The notes: generated by a model from the letters alone, not told the origin. A DNA stretch of 64,000 nt from Candidatus Promineofilum glycogenicum (GCA_016707605.1 JADJHJ010000003.1:434001-498000); one strand, 5' to 3'; shown: positions 35,077-43,922, numbered from the stretch's first letter. Translations and numbers: made by a program.

Positions 35077-36738
35077 ATGGAGCAAATCCCCGACCCCACC
35101 ACGCCGGAGGGGTTTCCGACAATTGTGCCCGCGCCCGATGATGGCGTGCCGGAAGGTAGGGGCGGGTCTCAGACCCGCCCCTACGACCAGACCGACGCTC
35201 AACCGCAGGACGCCGAAAACCGCGGCATCGTCCGCGCCGCCGCCGTGCTGGCCGTGGGCAACGTTGCCAGCCGCGTGCTGGGCCTGGCGCGGGAGATGGT
35301 CAAGGCCAACCTCTTCGGCACGACGCCGCTGCTGGCCGCCTTCCAGGCTGCGGCCTACGTGCCCACCGGCCTGTTCGACCTGATCATCGGCGGCATGGTC
35401 AACTCCTCCCTCGTGCCCGTCTTCAGCGACTACGCCGAGCGCGAGCGCCGCGACGAACTGTGGCGCGTGCTCAGCATGGTGCTCAGCCTGGCCACCCTGG
35501 TGCTGCTGGCCGTTGTAGCCATTGTGGAGTTATTCGCGCCGCAGGTGGCCTGGCTGGTCGGCGCGCTCAACTTCACCGAGCCGGAGCTGTCGGCGGTCAG
35601 CATCAGCCTCATCCGCATGACGACGCCGGCCGTCCTCTTCCTGGGCATCGCCAGCATCCTGACCGGCGCGCTCTACGCCCTGAAGCGCTTCACCATCCCG
35701 GCCTTCATCGGCGCGGCCTTCAACGGGGCCATCGTCGTCGCCGCGCTGATCACGCGCGAGGTGACCGGGCTGGTGTGGGGGCTGCTGCTCGGTTCGGTGT
35801 TGCAAGTGGTGTTGCAGTTGCCGGCGCTGCGCGACGCCCGGCTGCGGCCGACGCTGAACTTCCGCCACCCGGCCCTGCGCCGCATCATCCGCCTCTACAT
35901 CCCCATCCTGGCCGGTCTGGTCGTCAACCAGATCGCCATCATGCTCAGCTACAACCTGGCCATCCGCACCGGCGACCAGAGCCTCAACTACATGAACTAC
36001 GCCACGACGCTCTACCAGTTCCCACTGGGGCTGGTCGTCACGGCGCTGTCCATCGCCACGCTGCCGACGCTGTCGCGGCAGGCGGCCGACCTGTCCGCCT
36101 TCCGGGCCACGCTGTCCGACGGCTTGCGGCTGGTGCTGGCCCTGATTCTGCCGGCCACGGCCGGCCTATTCGCCCTGGCCCCGGCCATCATCGGCCTGCT
36201 CTTCCAGCACGGGGCCTTCACTGCCGCCGACACGGCCACGACGGCTCTGGTGTTGCGCGTCTACCTGGCCGGGATGCCCTTTGCCGCCGCCGACCAGATG
36301 CTCGTCTTCGCCAGCTACGCCCGCAAGGACACCTGGCGGCCGGCGCTGGTGGGGTTTATCAGCATCGTGGTTTATTCGGCTGTGGCTCTGCTGCTGCTGC
36401 GCTCGCTGGGGCTGCTCAGTCTGATGGTGGCCGACGCGGTGAAGCACGTCGTGCATACGGCGCTGATGATCGTCGTCGTGCGGCGGCAGATCGGTGGGGT
36501 ATCGGGCGGGCCGGTGGCGCGCAGCGCGGCTAAGTCGCTGCTGGCGGCGCTACTGACGGGGTTGGCGGCCTATGGGGCGGCGTGGGCGGTGGGGAGTGTG
36601 ACTGCCGGAACGGGGACGCTGGCCTGGCTGCCGGCGGTGCTGGCCGGCGGCGCGGCCGGGGTGCTGGCTTATACGGCGGCCGTCTTCGCCCTCGACATCC
36701 GCGAAACCCGCGCCCTGCCGCGGCTGCTCAGAAGATAG
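35077..36738 (+). CDS. murJ: Lipid II flippase MurJ
   Basis: MurJ exports lipid II across the membrane for peptidoglycan synthesis. The 553-residue MOP-superfamily protein has about 14 membrane segments. Family sequence begins at about residue 50 (VRAAAVLAVGNVASRVLGLAREM), and FDLIIGGMVNSSLVPVFSDY and LFQHGAFTAADT are characteristic. The first ~45 residues are a Pro/Asp-rich extension. Within it, GRGGSQTRPYD is encoded by a perfect 29-bp palindromic repeat (35156-35184), so this N-terminus is probably repeat-derived. A later in-frame start is possible but none is clearly better. Confidence 0.92.
   Translation: MEQIPDPTTPEGFPTIVPAPDDGVPEGRGGSQTRPYDQTDAQPQDAENRGIVRAAAVLAVGNVASRVLGLAREMVKANLFGTTPLLAAFQAAAYVPTGLFDLIIGGMVNSSLVPVFSDYAERERRDELWRVLSMVLSLATLVLLAVVAIVELFAPQVAWLVGALNFTEPELSAVSISLIRMTTPAVLFLGIASILTGALYALKRFTIPAFIGAAFNGAIVVAALITREVTGLVWGLLLGSVLQVVLQLPALRDARLRPTLNFRHPALRRIIRLYIPILAGLVVNQIAIMLSYNLAIRTGDQSLNYMNYATTLYQFPLGLVVTALSIATLPTLSRQAADLSAFRATLSDGLRLVLALILPATAGLFALAPAIIGLLFQHGAFTAADTATTALVLRVYLAGMPFAAADQMLVFASYARKDTWRPALVGFISIVVYSAVALLLLRSLGLLSLMVADAVKHVVHTALMIVVVRRQIGGVSGGPVARSAAKSLLAALLTGLAAYGAAWAVGSVTAGTGTLAWLPAVLAGGAAGVLAYTAAVFALDIRETRALPRLLRR
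35156..35184. repeat. Perfect palindromic repeat inside murJ 5' end
   Basis: GTAGGGGCGGGTCT (35156-35169) and its exact reverse complement (35171-35184) around one C. Related in style to the GTAGGGCGGG palindrome at 37229-37292. It keeps the reading frame open. Confidence 0.9.
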
Positions 36739-36740
36739 GT

Positions 36741-36813
36741 CTCACGCAAAGACGCAAAGAACGCTAAGCTCAGAAATCTTCTGAGCTTAGCGTTCTTTGC
36801 GTCTTTGCGTGAG
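36741..36813. repeat. ACGCAAAG palindrome, 35-bp perfect arms
   Basis: Left arm 36741-36775 starts CTCACGCAAAGACGCAAAG; the right arm 36779-36813 is its exact reverse complement; loop ATC. It lies between convergent murJ and the DUF1232 gene and could terminate both transcripts. Confidence 0.95.
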
Positions 36814-36821
36814 CTCTCTTC

Positions 36822-37214
36822 CTACTTCTCGCTGCTCTCGCCCTCGATGAGCTTGACCTCTTTGGCTACGTCCGAGGCCGTGCCTTCGACGATGGCCGGC
36901 CCTTCCCCGCGCATCTGGGCCATGTACTTGGCCACGACCTGCGCCGGAGCCATCTCGATGAACACCTTGGCCCCGATGGTCAGGATCATCAGGTCGTCGA
37001 TCTGCCCCAGCACGGGGATGATGTCGGTGATGAGGTCGATGGGGAACAGCACGTAGAGCACGCCCAGGAAGGGCAGCACCTTCAGGTAGATGGGCACGTC
37101 CCGATCGCGCACCAGATAGTAGACGAGCTTGATCTGGTTCATCAGGTCGCCCAGGAAGCTCGAACTCAACATCGAACTGATCTTGGATTTCTCTTTATCG
37201 TCAGCCACTAGCAT
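36822..37214 (-). CDS. DUF1232 (YkvA-like) membrane protein
   Basis: A 130-residue protein with the DUF1232 signature: VYYLVRDRDVPIYLKVLPFLGVLYVLFPIDLITDIIPVLGQIDDLMILTIG (read in parts: LFPIDLITDIIPVLGQIDD). This is a hydrophobic hairpin followed by an Asp-rich motif. Function of the family is unknown. ATG 37214 is preferred to an in-frame start at 37280, because the upstream codons lie in the GTAGGGCGGG palindrome. A GGCAGG site lies 5 bp upstream of the ATG. Expression is from its own promoter, convergent with murJ. Confidence 0.88.
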   Translation of the reverse strand: MLVADDKEKSKISSMLSSSFLGDLMNQIKLVYYLVRDRDVPIYLKVLPFLGVLYVLFPIDLITDIIPVLGQIDDLMILTIGAKVFIEMAPAQVVAKYMAQMRGEGPAIVEGTASDVAKEVKLIEGESSEK

Positions 37215-37228
37215 TACCCTGCCTTCAC

Positions 37229-37292
37229 TTGTAGGGCGGGTTGGCAACCCGCCTTTTTCGCTCGGAAGGCGGGTTGCCAACCCGCCCTACAA
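37229..37292. repeat. GTAGGGCGGG palindrome, 25-bp perfect arms
   Basis: TTGTAGGGCGGGTTGGCAAC starts the left arm (37229-37253). The right arm 37268-37292 is the exact reverse complement, with a 14-nt loop. Confidence 0.95.
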
Positions 37293-37343
37293 ATCATTAT
37301 ACGTCAGGTGCGCACGTAAGTTGTAGTGCCTGAGGCACATTGA

Positions 37344-37394
37344 TTGACAACCCCTGGCCTTTCTTGTATAGTTTGCCCAATTGGAACCGGTTCC
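37344..37394 (+). promoter_or_regulatory. Sigma-70-type promoter with LacI-type operator
   Basis: TTGACA (37344-37349), 17-bp spacer, TATAGT (37367-37372), then the perfect 12-bp palindrome GGAACCGGTTCC (37383-37394) at the expected start region, 49 bp before the LacI-family gene. The palindrome with central CG is typical of LacI-family operators, so autorepression is likely. Confidence 0.85.
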
Positions 37395-37443
37395 ATGCTG
37401 CCTGGGTCTGCCAAACCGGTAGGCAAAGTAAACAAGGTGGGCT

Positions 37444-38502
37444 ATGGCGACTGTGACGATTCGGGACGTGGCCAAACGAGCCGGGGTTGGCATCGCCACC
37501 GTCTCGCGCGTCCTGAACGAAAGCCCGCTGGTCAGTGACGAGACGCGCCACCGTGTGTTGGCGGCTATCGCTGAACTCGACTACTCGCCTAGCGCCGTGG
37601 CCCGCCGCCTGTCGCGCGGCAAGTCAATGGCCGTGGCCGTCATCGCACCCTTTTTCACCCGCCGCTCCTACGTCGAGCGCCTGCAAGGAATCGAGAACGT
37701 GCTGTCTACCTCCGGCTATGATCTCATCCTCTACAACGTGGAGACCGTCGCCCGGCGGGATGAGTGCCTGCGCGCCGTGCCGCGCGGCGAACGGCTGGAC
37801 GGCTTGCTCATCCTCTCCCTGACCCCCGACGACGATGAGGTGCGGCAGTTTGCCGCGCTGGGCGTGCCGGCCGTGCTCATCGATGCCTACCACCCCGCCC
37901 TGCCCACGGTGCAGATCGATGACGTGGCCGGGACGCGCACGGCCGTGCAGTACTTGATCGACCTCGGCCACCGTCGCATCGCCTACATCGGTGAGACGCT
38001 CGACCAGAACCCGCTCAAATTCCAGCCCATCAACGACCGCTACCAGGGCTATCGCGCGGCGCTGGACGAAGCCGGTATCCCCTTCTGCCCGGAGTACCAC
38101 CGCCAGGGCAAGTACGGCTGGCGCGAGGCGCGGCACATGACCCACGAACTGCTCGACCTGCCGGAGCCGCCGACGGCCGTCTTCGCCTACAGCGACACGA
38201 TGGCCTTCGGTGTGCTGGAGGCGGCCCAGCAGCGCGGCCTCGACGTGCCCGGCCAACTGTCGGTCATCGGTTTCGACGACGTCGAGATCGCCCAATACTT
38301 TCGTCTGACGACCGTGCGCCAGCCGCTGCATGAGTCCGGCGCGCGCGGCGCGGAACTGCTCCTGGAGTGCATGGACAGCGATGATGGCGTGGCATCGCCC
38401 GCGGTTGGGCCGCGCCACATCGTCCAGCCGACAGAACTGGTGATTCGGTCGACGACGGCCAACGTCGCGACCATCGATCTGAACGCGGAGGTTGCCTATT
38501 GA
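37444..38502 (+). CDS. LacI-family transcriptional regulator of the sugar locus
   Basis: A 352-residue repressor with an N-terminal LacI helix-turn-helix and hinge (TIRDVAKRAGVGIATVSRVLN, read in parts: RDVAKRAGVG, TVSRVLNES). A periplasmic-binding-like sensor domain follows (VAVIAPFF, AVFAYSDTMAFGVLEAAQQRG, LSVIGFDDVEIAQYF). It is the first gene before a solute-binding protein, two permeases, trehalose synthase and amylosucrase-fructokinase, so it most likely senses a disaccharide. The operator at 37383-37394 overlaps its own start region. An imperfect TGAAC/GTTTCA palindrome at 38519 may be a second operator for the transport genes. Confidence 0.93.
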   Translation: MATVTIRDVAKRAGVGIATVSRVLNESPLVSDETRHRVLAAIAELDYSPSAVARRLSRGKSMAVAVIAPFFTRRSYVERLQGIENVLSTSGYDLILYNVETVARRDECLRAVPRGERLDGLLILSLTPDDDEVRQFAALGVPAVLIDAYHPALPTVQIDDVAGTRTAVQYLIDLGHRRIAYIGETLDQNPLKFQPINDRYQGYRAALDEAGIPFCPEYHRQGKYGWREARHMTHELLDLPEPPTAVFAYSDTMAFGVLEAAQQRGLDVPGQLSVIGFDDVEIAQYFRLTTVRQPLHESGARGAELLLECMDSDDGVASPAVGPRHIVQPTELVIRSTTANVATIDLNAEVAY

Positions 38503-38605
38503 GGATGTACGGTGAGTATGAACGTTTGTTTCAATGTGAGGAAGCTGAGTCTCTTGCCGGAGACCGGCTGGCTAATTGTCACTTTTCTGGGAGGAAAAGA
38601 ACACA

Positions 38606-41389
38606 ATGTCTAAGTTTGGACGATTTACGTTGTTGAGCCTGTTGCTGGCGCTGATGCTGGTCCTGGTGGCCTGTGGCGGCGGCGCGCAGGAGGCCACCCC
38701 CACCGAAGCCGCCGTCGAAGCGCCGACCGAAGAAGCGGCCCCCGAAGAGACCGAGGCCCCGGCCGAGGAAGAAGCCCCGGCCGAAGAGGAAGCCCCGGCC
38801 GAAACCGGCGAGATGGCCTTCCCGATGATGGCCGGCGGCGCGCTGGAAGCGGCCGTGGCCGGTGAGTACGCCGGTACGGTCGTGACGGTTGACGGCCCCT
38901 TCGCCGACGCCGACACGGTCAAGTTCGAGCAGTCGGTCGTCGCCTTCGAGGAGGCCACCGGCATCGACGTGCAGTACATCGGCGGCAAGGAGTTCGAGGG
39001 TTCGATCGGCGTCCGCGTGGAAGCCGGTGACGCCCCCGACATCGCCGACTTCCCGCAGCCCGGCCTGCTGGCGACGTTCGTCCGCCAGGGGTACGTCGTG
39101 GACGTTTCGACCTTCCTCGACGAGGGCTGGCTCAATCAGCAGTACAACCCGTCGTGGCTACAGATGGCCACGATTGACGGCGCCGACGGCCCGATCATGG
39201 CCGGCGTCTTCCATCGCTTCAACGGCAAGAGCCTGGTGTGGTATCCGAAGGATGACTTCGACGCCGCCGGCTACACCGTGCCGGAGACGTGGGATGAACT
39301 GCTGGCCCTGACGCAGCAGATCGCCGACGACGGCGACCCGGCGTGGTGCATCGGCATCGAGTCCGGCGCGGCCACCGGCTGGCCGGCCACCGACTGGACC
39401 GAAGAGACCGTGCTGCGCACGACCTCGCTGGAGAACTACGACGCCTGGGTCGAGGGCACGCTGCCCTTCGATAGCCCCGAAATCCGCACGGCCATCGAGG
39501 CCTGGGCCGAGATCTGGTTCAATGAAGACTTCGTCTTCGGCGGCACGGACGGCATCGTCAGCACCAACTTTGGCGACAGCCCGGCCCCGATGTTCGAAGA
39601 CCCGCCCGGCTGCTGGCTGCACAAGCAGGGCAACTTCATCACCGGCTTCTTCCCCGAAGGGTCGGAAGCGGGCGTTGATTACGACTTCTTCTACCTGCCG
39701 CCCATCGACGAGGCTTACGGCCGTCCGTTCCTCGTCGCCGGCGACATCATGGCCATGTTCAACGACCGGCCCGAAGTGCGGGCGTTGATGGAATACTTCA
39801 CCACGCCCGAGTCGGCCAGCGGCTGGCTGGAGACGGGCGGCGCGTTGGCCGCGCACCAGACGGCCACGCCGGAGATGTACGGCGTTGACCTGGAGCGCGG
39901 CATCGCCGAACTCGTGTCGCAGGCCACCAGCTTCCGCTTCGACGGCTCTGACCTGATGCCCGGCGAAGTCGGCGGCGGCTCGTTCTGGAAGGGCATGACC
40001 GACTACGTGAGCGGCGCGGCCGATCTCGATCAGATTCTGCCCGAGATCGATGCTTCGTGGCCCGAAGGCGTAGCCGGCCAGGCTCAGGAAGAAGAGGCGG
40101 CTGAGGAAGCGGCCGAGGAGCCGGCTGGTGAGGCTATGGCCATGATCGCCGGCGGCTTCATGGAGCAGGCGATGGCCGGTGACTTCAGCGGCACGGTCGT
40201 GACGGTTGACGGCCCCTTCGCCGACGCCGACACGGTCAAGTTTGAGCAGGGGCTCGTCGCCTTCGAGGAGGCCACGGGCATCGACATGCAGTACATCGGC
40301 GGCAAGGAGTTCGAAGGTTCCATCGGCGTCCGCGTTGAGGCCGGTGACGCCCCCGACATCGCCGACTTCCCGCAGCCCGGCCTGCTGGCGACCTTCGTCC
40401 GCCAGGGGTACGTGGTGGACGTCAGCACGTTCCTGTCCGATGAGTGGTTGGCGCAACAGTACAACCAGAGCTGGCGCGACATGGCCACGATCGAAGGCCC
40501 CGACGGCCCGATCGAGGCCGGCGTCTTCCATCGCTTCAACGGCAAGAGCCTGGTGTGGTATCCGAAGGATGACTTCGATGCCGCCGGCTACGAAGTTCCC
40601 GAGACGTGGGACGAGCTGATCGCTCTGACGCAGCAGATCGCCGATGACGGCGACCCGGCGTGGTGCATCGGCATCGAGTCCGGCGCGGCCACCGGCTGGC
40701 CGGCCACGGACTGGACGGAAGAGACCGTGTTGCGCACCACGTCGCTGGAGAACTACGACGCCTGGGTGCGCGGCGAGCTGCCGTTCTCCTCGCCGGAGAT
40801 CACCGCGGCCATCGAGGCCTGGAGTGAGATCTGGTTCAACGAAGACTTCGTCTTCGGCGGTACGGACGCGATTGTCAGCACCAACTTTGGCGACAGCCCG
40901 GCCCCGATGTTCGAAGACCCGCCCGGCTGCTGGCTGCACAAGCAGGGCAACTTCATCACCGGCTTCTTCCCCGAAGGGTCGGAAGCGGGCGTTGACTACG
41001 ACTTCTTCTACCTGCCGCCCATCGACGAGGCCTACGGCCGTCCGTTCCTCGTCGCCGGCGACATCATGGCCATGTTCAATGACCGGCCCGAAGTGCGGGC
41101 CGTCATGGAGTACTTCACCACGCCCGAGTCGGCCAGCGGTTGGCTGGAGACGGGCGGCGCGCTGGCGGCGCACCAGACGGCCACGCCGGAGATGTACGGC
41201 GTCGACCTGGAGCGCGGCATCGCCGAACTCGTGGCCCAGGCGACCAGCTTCCGCTTCGACGGCTCAGACCTGATGCCCGGCGAAGTCGGCGGCGGTTCGT
41301 TCTGGAAGGGCATGACCGACTACGTGAGCGGCGCGGCCGACCTGGAGACAGTTCTGGCCGAAATCGACGCCTCTTGGCCGACTGAGTAA
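38606..41389 (+). CDS. ABC sugar-binding lipoprotein with complete internal duplication
   Basis: From MSKFGRFTL the protein is about 927 residues. It has a lipoprotein signal (LALMLVLVACGGG, lipobox Cys about residue 23), a Glu/Ala/Pro-rich linker, and two near-identical ~415-residue extracellular solute-binding (family 1, AglE-like) domains. The first is roughly bases 38820-40060 and the second 40140-41389. Landmarks occurring in both are KFEQ..VAFEEATGID, VFHRFNGKSLVWYPKDDFDA, GDPAWCIGIESGAATGWPAT and GDIMAMFNDRPEV. Single-domain proteins of about 430 residues are the norm. ATG 38606 with GGGAGG upstream is preferred to a TTG at 38576. The substrate is probably an alpha-glucoside or sucrose by context. 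Confidence 0.92.
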   Translation: MSKFGRFTLLSLLLALMLVLVACGGGAQEATPTEAAVEAPTEEAAPEETEAPAEEEAPAEEEAPAETGEMAFPMMAGGALEAAVAGEYAGTVVTVDGPFADADTVKFEQSVVAFEEATGIDVQYIGGKEFEGSIGVRVEAGDAPDIADFPQPGLLATFVRQGYVVDVSTFLDEGWLNQQYNPSWLQMATIDGADGPIMAGVFHRFNGKSLVWYPKDDFDAAGYTVPETWDELLALTQQIADDGDPAWCIGIESGAATGWPATDWTEETVLRTTSLENYDAWVEGTLPFDSPEIRTAIEAWAEIWFNEDFVFGGTDGIVSTNFGDSPAPMFEDPPGCWLHKQGNFITGFFPEGSEAGVDYDFFYLPPIDEAYGRPFLVAGDIMAMFNDRPEVRALMEYFTTPESASGWLETGGALAAHQTATPEMYGVDLERGIAELVSQATSFRFDGSDLMPGEVGGGSFWKGMTDYVSGAADLDQILPEIDASWPEGVAGQAQEEEAAEEAAEEPAGEAMAMIAGGFMEQAMAGDFSGTVVTVDGPFADADTVKFEQGLVAFEEATGIDMQYIGGKEFEGSIGVRVEAGDAPDIADFPQPGLLATFVRQGYVVDVSTFLSDEWLAQQYNQSWRDMATIEGPDGPIEAGVFHRFNGKSLVWYPKDDFDAAGYEVPETWDELIALTQQIADDGDPAWCIGIESGAATGWPATDWTEETVLRTTSLENYDAWVRGELPFSSPEITAAIEAWSEIWFNEDFVFGGTDAIVSTNFGDSPAPMFEDPPGCWLHKQGNFITGFFPEGSEAGVDYDFFYLPPIDEAYGRPFLVAGDIMAMFNDRPEVRAVMEYFTTPESASGWLETGGALAAHQTATPEMYGVDLERGIAELVAQATSFRFDGSDLMPGEVGGGSFWKGMTDYVSGAADLETVLAEIDASWPTE
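38875..41389. repeat. Tandem 1.3-kb coding duplication
   Basis: The block starting ACGGTCGTGACGGTTGACGG at about 38875 recurs at about 40193, an offset near 1318 bp, and the two copies remain alignable without gaps to the end of the gene. DNA identity is visibly high, with scattered silent and conservative changes. Confidence 0.9.
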
Positions 41390-41406
41390 CCGTTGCTGTA
41401 ACCGGA

Positions 41407-41479
41407 AACCGAGTCTCGTCCGCGAGACTCGGTTACCACTGGATTAGAAACCGAGTTTCTCGGAAGAAACTCGGTTTCT
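41407..41479. repeat. Two REP-like hairpins between binding protein and permease genes
   Basis: Hairpin 1: AACCGAGTCTCG (41407-41418) with its complement at 41423-41434. Hairpin 2: AGAAACCGAGTTTCT (41446-41460) with its complement at 41465-41479. Both are perfect with 4-nt loops. They probably stabilise the upstream mRNA and attenuate the downstream genes. Confidence 0.8.
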
Positions 41480-41617
41480 AGTCCGGCACAAGGAGGACGT
41501 AGCGCATGCAAATCGAAGCTGACCCCGGTCAGGAAGGGTACCGGCCTGGGCGCCCAACTCCTGACCCTCATCCTACGCATCGCTCTGCCCATTGCCATTC
41601 TGGCCGCCGCTTTTGCG

Positions 41618-42688
41618 GTGATGTATTGGGGCTTCATTTTTCTGCGGGAAAGCGCGGCTCCCAAGTGGCTCATCGTCCTGGTGGCCATCGTCTGGGGCGT
41701 CGGCGGCGTGGCCGCACTTTACTGGATCTTCAACTGGATCGTCGAGCGCATGGGCGACCCCTGGCGCGCGCGACTCCAGCCATTCGTCTTCGTCGGCCCG
41801 GCGGCGGCCATGCTGCTGTGGTTCCTGGCCATACCGGTGCTGCGCACCTTCTGGCTGAGCCTCTTCGGCCGCGACGGCCCGCCCCGCGACTGGCTCAACT
41901 GGAGTGACCTCGGCGGCAGCTTTGCCGCCCTGGGCGAACGCTTCGTTGGCCTCGATAACTACGTGGCCGTCTTCACTGACCGCCTGATGCGCGAAGCGTT
42001 CCGCAACAATATTATGTGGATCGTCTTCGGCGCGACGCTGACGGTCATCTTCGGCCTGCTCATCGCCGTATTGGCTGACCGCAGCCGCTTCGAGCGGCTG
42101 GGCAAATCGGCCATCTTCCTGCCGATGGCCATCTCCTTCGTCGGCGCGGGCGTCATCTGGAACTTTATCTACGAAGTGCGGCCGGTCGATGGCCAACAGA
42201 TTGGCCTGCTGAACGCCCTCGTTGTTGCCGCCGGCGGCAACCCGCAACCCTTCCCGGCCTGGACCGACATCGCGCCGTGGAACAACCTGTTCCTCATTGT
42301 GATCGTCATCTGGCTCCAGACCGGCTACGCCATGGTGCTCTTCTCGGCCGCGCTCAAGGGCATTCCCGCCGACTTGATGGAGGCCGGGCGCGTGGACGGC
42401 GCGAATGAGGTGCAGATCTTCTTCCGCATCATGGTTCCCTACATCATGGGTACCATCATTACCGTCAGTACGACGGTGGTCATCTTCACCCTGAAGATCT
42501 TCGACGTCGTCTGGGTCATGACCGGCGGTCAGTTCGGCACCGACGTGATCGCCACCCAGTTCTACAGGCAGTCGTTTACCGCGCGCAACTCCGGTTACGG
42601 CTCAGCCATCGCCATCGTCCTGCTCATCGCCATCGTACCGGTCATGATCTACAACCTGCGGCAGTTCCGCGAACAGGAGGCGTTCTAA
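41618..42688 (+). CDS. ABC sugar permease, MalF/AglF type (possible frame break at its start)
   Basis: A polytopic permease with about seven to eight membrane segments. The EAA-loop signature is near the C-terminus (LMEAGRVDGANEVQIFFRIMVPYI), which contacts the ABC ATPase. The given start is a GTG inside the first hydrophobic segment, which is unlikely to be the true one. In the same frame the sequence is open upstream and reads SKLTPVRKGTGLGAQLLTLI back to bases 41510. A well-placed ATG (41506) with AAGGAGG 9 bp upstream is off by one base. Removing C41509 would give MKSKLTPVRK as a natural N-terminus. No ATPase gene is in the window, so a shared ATPase elsewhere is expected. Confidence 0.85.
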   Translation: MMYWGFIFLRESAAPKWLIVLVAIVWGVGGVAALYWIFNWIVERMGDPWRARLQPFVFVGPAAAMLLWFLAIPVLRTFWLSLFGRDGPPRDWLNWSDLGGSFAALGERFVGLDNYVAVFTDRLMREAFRNNIMWIVFGATLTVIFGLLIAVLADRSRFERLGKSAIFLPMAISFVGAGVIWNFIYEVRPVDGQQIGLLNALVVAAGGNPQPFPAWTDIAPWNNLFLIVIVIWLQTGYAMVLFSAALKGIPADLMEAGRVDGANEVQIFFRIMVPYIMGTIITVSTTVVIFTLKIFDVVWVMTGGQFGTDVIATQFYRQSFTARNSGYGSAIAIVLLIAIVPVMIYNLRQFREQEAF

Positions 42689-42689
42689 C

Positions 42690-43796
42690 ATGGGTAGCTT
42701 ACAACGACAACGCCGCTTCGGCAGCCTGGTGGTCAACGGCGCGCTGCTACTGATCGTCCTGTTCTGGACTGTGCCGACCATCGGCCTGTTTGTGTCCAGC
42801 TTCCGCTCGCGCGAGGCGATCCAGTCTTCGGGCTGGTGGAACATCCTGCCTCATCGGGCCTTCGAGATTGTTGGGGAGCCGCTCGACCCCGACGAGTTGG
42901 GCCTTGATGCCACCGGCCCGATGGCTATTGGCGGCGGGGAAACCACGTTTGAAGAGATGCGCGAAGGCTACCGCGCTCCCGACGGCCGCTACTACGTCTG
43001 GATCGGCAACCGCCGCAATGGCCGCATCGAAGTCCAGGAGCAGAATTGGACTGTCGATTGGGACTTCTCCCTGGCCAACTACCAACAGGTATTGGCCGGC
43101 AAGGATTTTGAGTACACCCGCGCCGACGGCACGGTGGAGGTCATCCCCGGCGACGACTTCGTCAGCGCCTTCCTGAATAGTCTGGCCGTGGCTGTGCCGG
43201 CGACGGTCATCCCCATTCTGGTGGCCGCCTTTGCCGCCTATGGCTTCGCCTGGATGCGTTTCCCCGGACGGCGGTTGCTGTTCATCATCGTCGTCGCTCT
43301 GCTGGTCGTGCCGCTCCAGTTGGCCCTCGTCCCCATCCTGGGCGACTTCCGCGGGCTGGAGATCAACGGCACGTTCCTGGCCATGTGGCTGGCCCACACC
43401 GGCTTTGGCTTGCCGCTGGCGACCTACCTGCTGTTCAACTACATCAGCGGCCTGCCGCGCGAGACGCTGGAGTCGGCGTTCATCGACGGCGCGTCGCACT
43501 TCACCGTCTTCCGGCGGCTGATTCTGCCGCTGTCGGTGCCGGCGCTGGCCTCGTTCGCCATCTTCCAGTTCCTGTGGGTATGGAACGACTACCTGGTGGC
43601 TCTCATCTTCCTGGGCGGCAACCCGGAGTCGAAGGTCATCACCCAGCGCCTGGCCGACATCGTCGGTTCGCGCGGCAACGACTGGCACTTGCTGACGGCC
43701 GGCGCGTTCATCACGATGCTGCTGCCGCTGATCGTCTTCTTCAGCTTGCAGCGCTTCTTTGTGCGTGGCCTGTTGGCCGGCTCTGTCAAAGGATAG
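42690..43796 (+). CDS. ABC sugar permease, MalG/AglG type
   Basis: A 368-residue inner-membrane permease. The first membrane segment is near residues 13-33. A ~100-residue extracytoplasmic insertion follows (about 50-140, Gly/Glu-rich), as in AglG-like permeases. Then come five segments with the EAA loop LESAFIDGASHFTVFRRLILP. The gene begins 1 bp after the stop of the first permease and closes the transport unit. Downstream lies a CACAGATT palindrome before trehalose synthase. Confidence 0.93.
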   Translation: MGSLQRQRRFGSLVVNGALLLIVLFWTVPTIGLFVSSFRSREAIQSSGWWNILPHRAFEIVGEPLDPDELGLDATGPMAIGGGETTFEEMREGYRAPDGRYYVWIGNRRNGRIEVQEQNWTVDWDFSLANYQQVLAGKDFEYTRADGTVEVIPGDDFVSAFLNSLAVAVPATVIPILVAAFAAYGFAWMRFPGRRLLFIIVVALLVVPLQLALVPILGDFRGLEINGTFLAMWLAHTGFGLPLATYLLFNYISGLPRETLESAFIDGASHFTVFRRLILPLSVPALASFAIFQFLWVWNDYLVALIFLGGNPESKVITQRLADIVGSRGNDWHLLTAGAFITMLLPLIVFFSLQRFFVRGLLAGSVKG

Positions 43797-43847
43797 TTCA
43801 TCCGCGGATTGGGCAAATTCGGCTGATTGAAGAAGAGGGAACCACAG

Positions 43848-43922
43848 ATTACACAGATTTCACAGATTAGAAGAACTATTCTTGAATCTGTGAAATCTGT
43901 GTAATCTGTGGTTTCTTTTCTT
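43848..43922. repeat. CACAGATT-type palindromic repeat
   Basis: AACCACAGATTACACAGATT starts the left arm; the right arm ends AATCTGTGTAATCTGTGGTT; about 7-nt loop. Nearly perfect arms. Intergenic between the permease and trehalose synthase genes. Confidence 0.93.

Noticed and set aside
39158..41173. Long open frame (about 670 codons) antisense to the solute-binding protein gene
   Set aside because: Shadow of a GC-rich coding strand. Its translation is Arg/Gly/Val-rich without family sequence, while the opposite strand encodes a clear lipoprotein.
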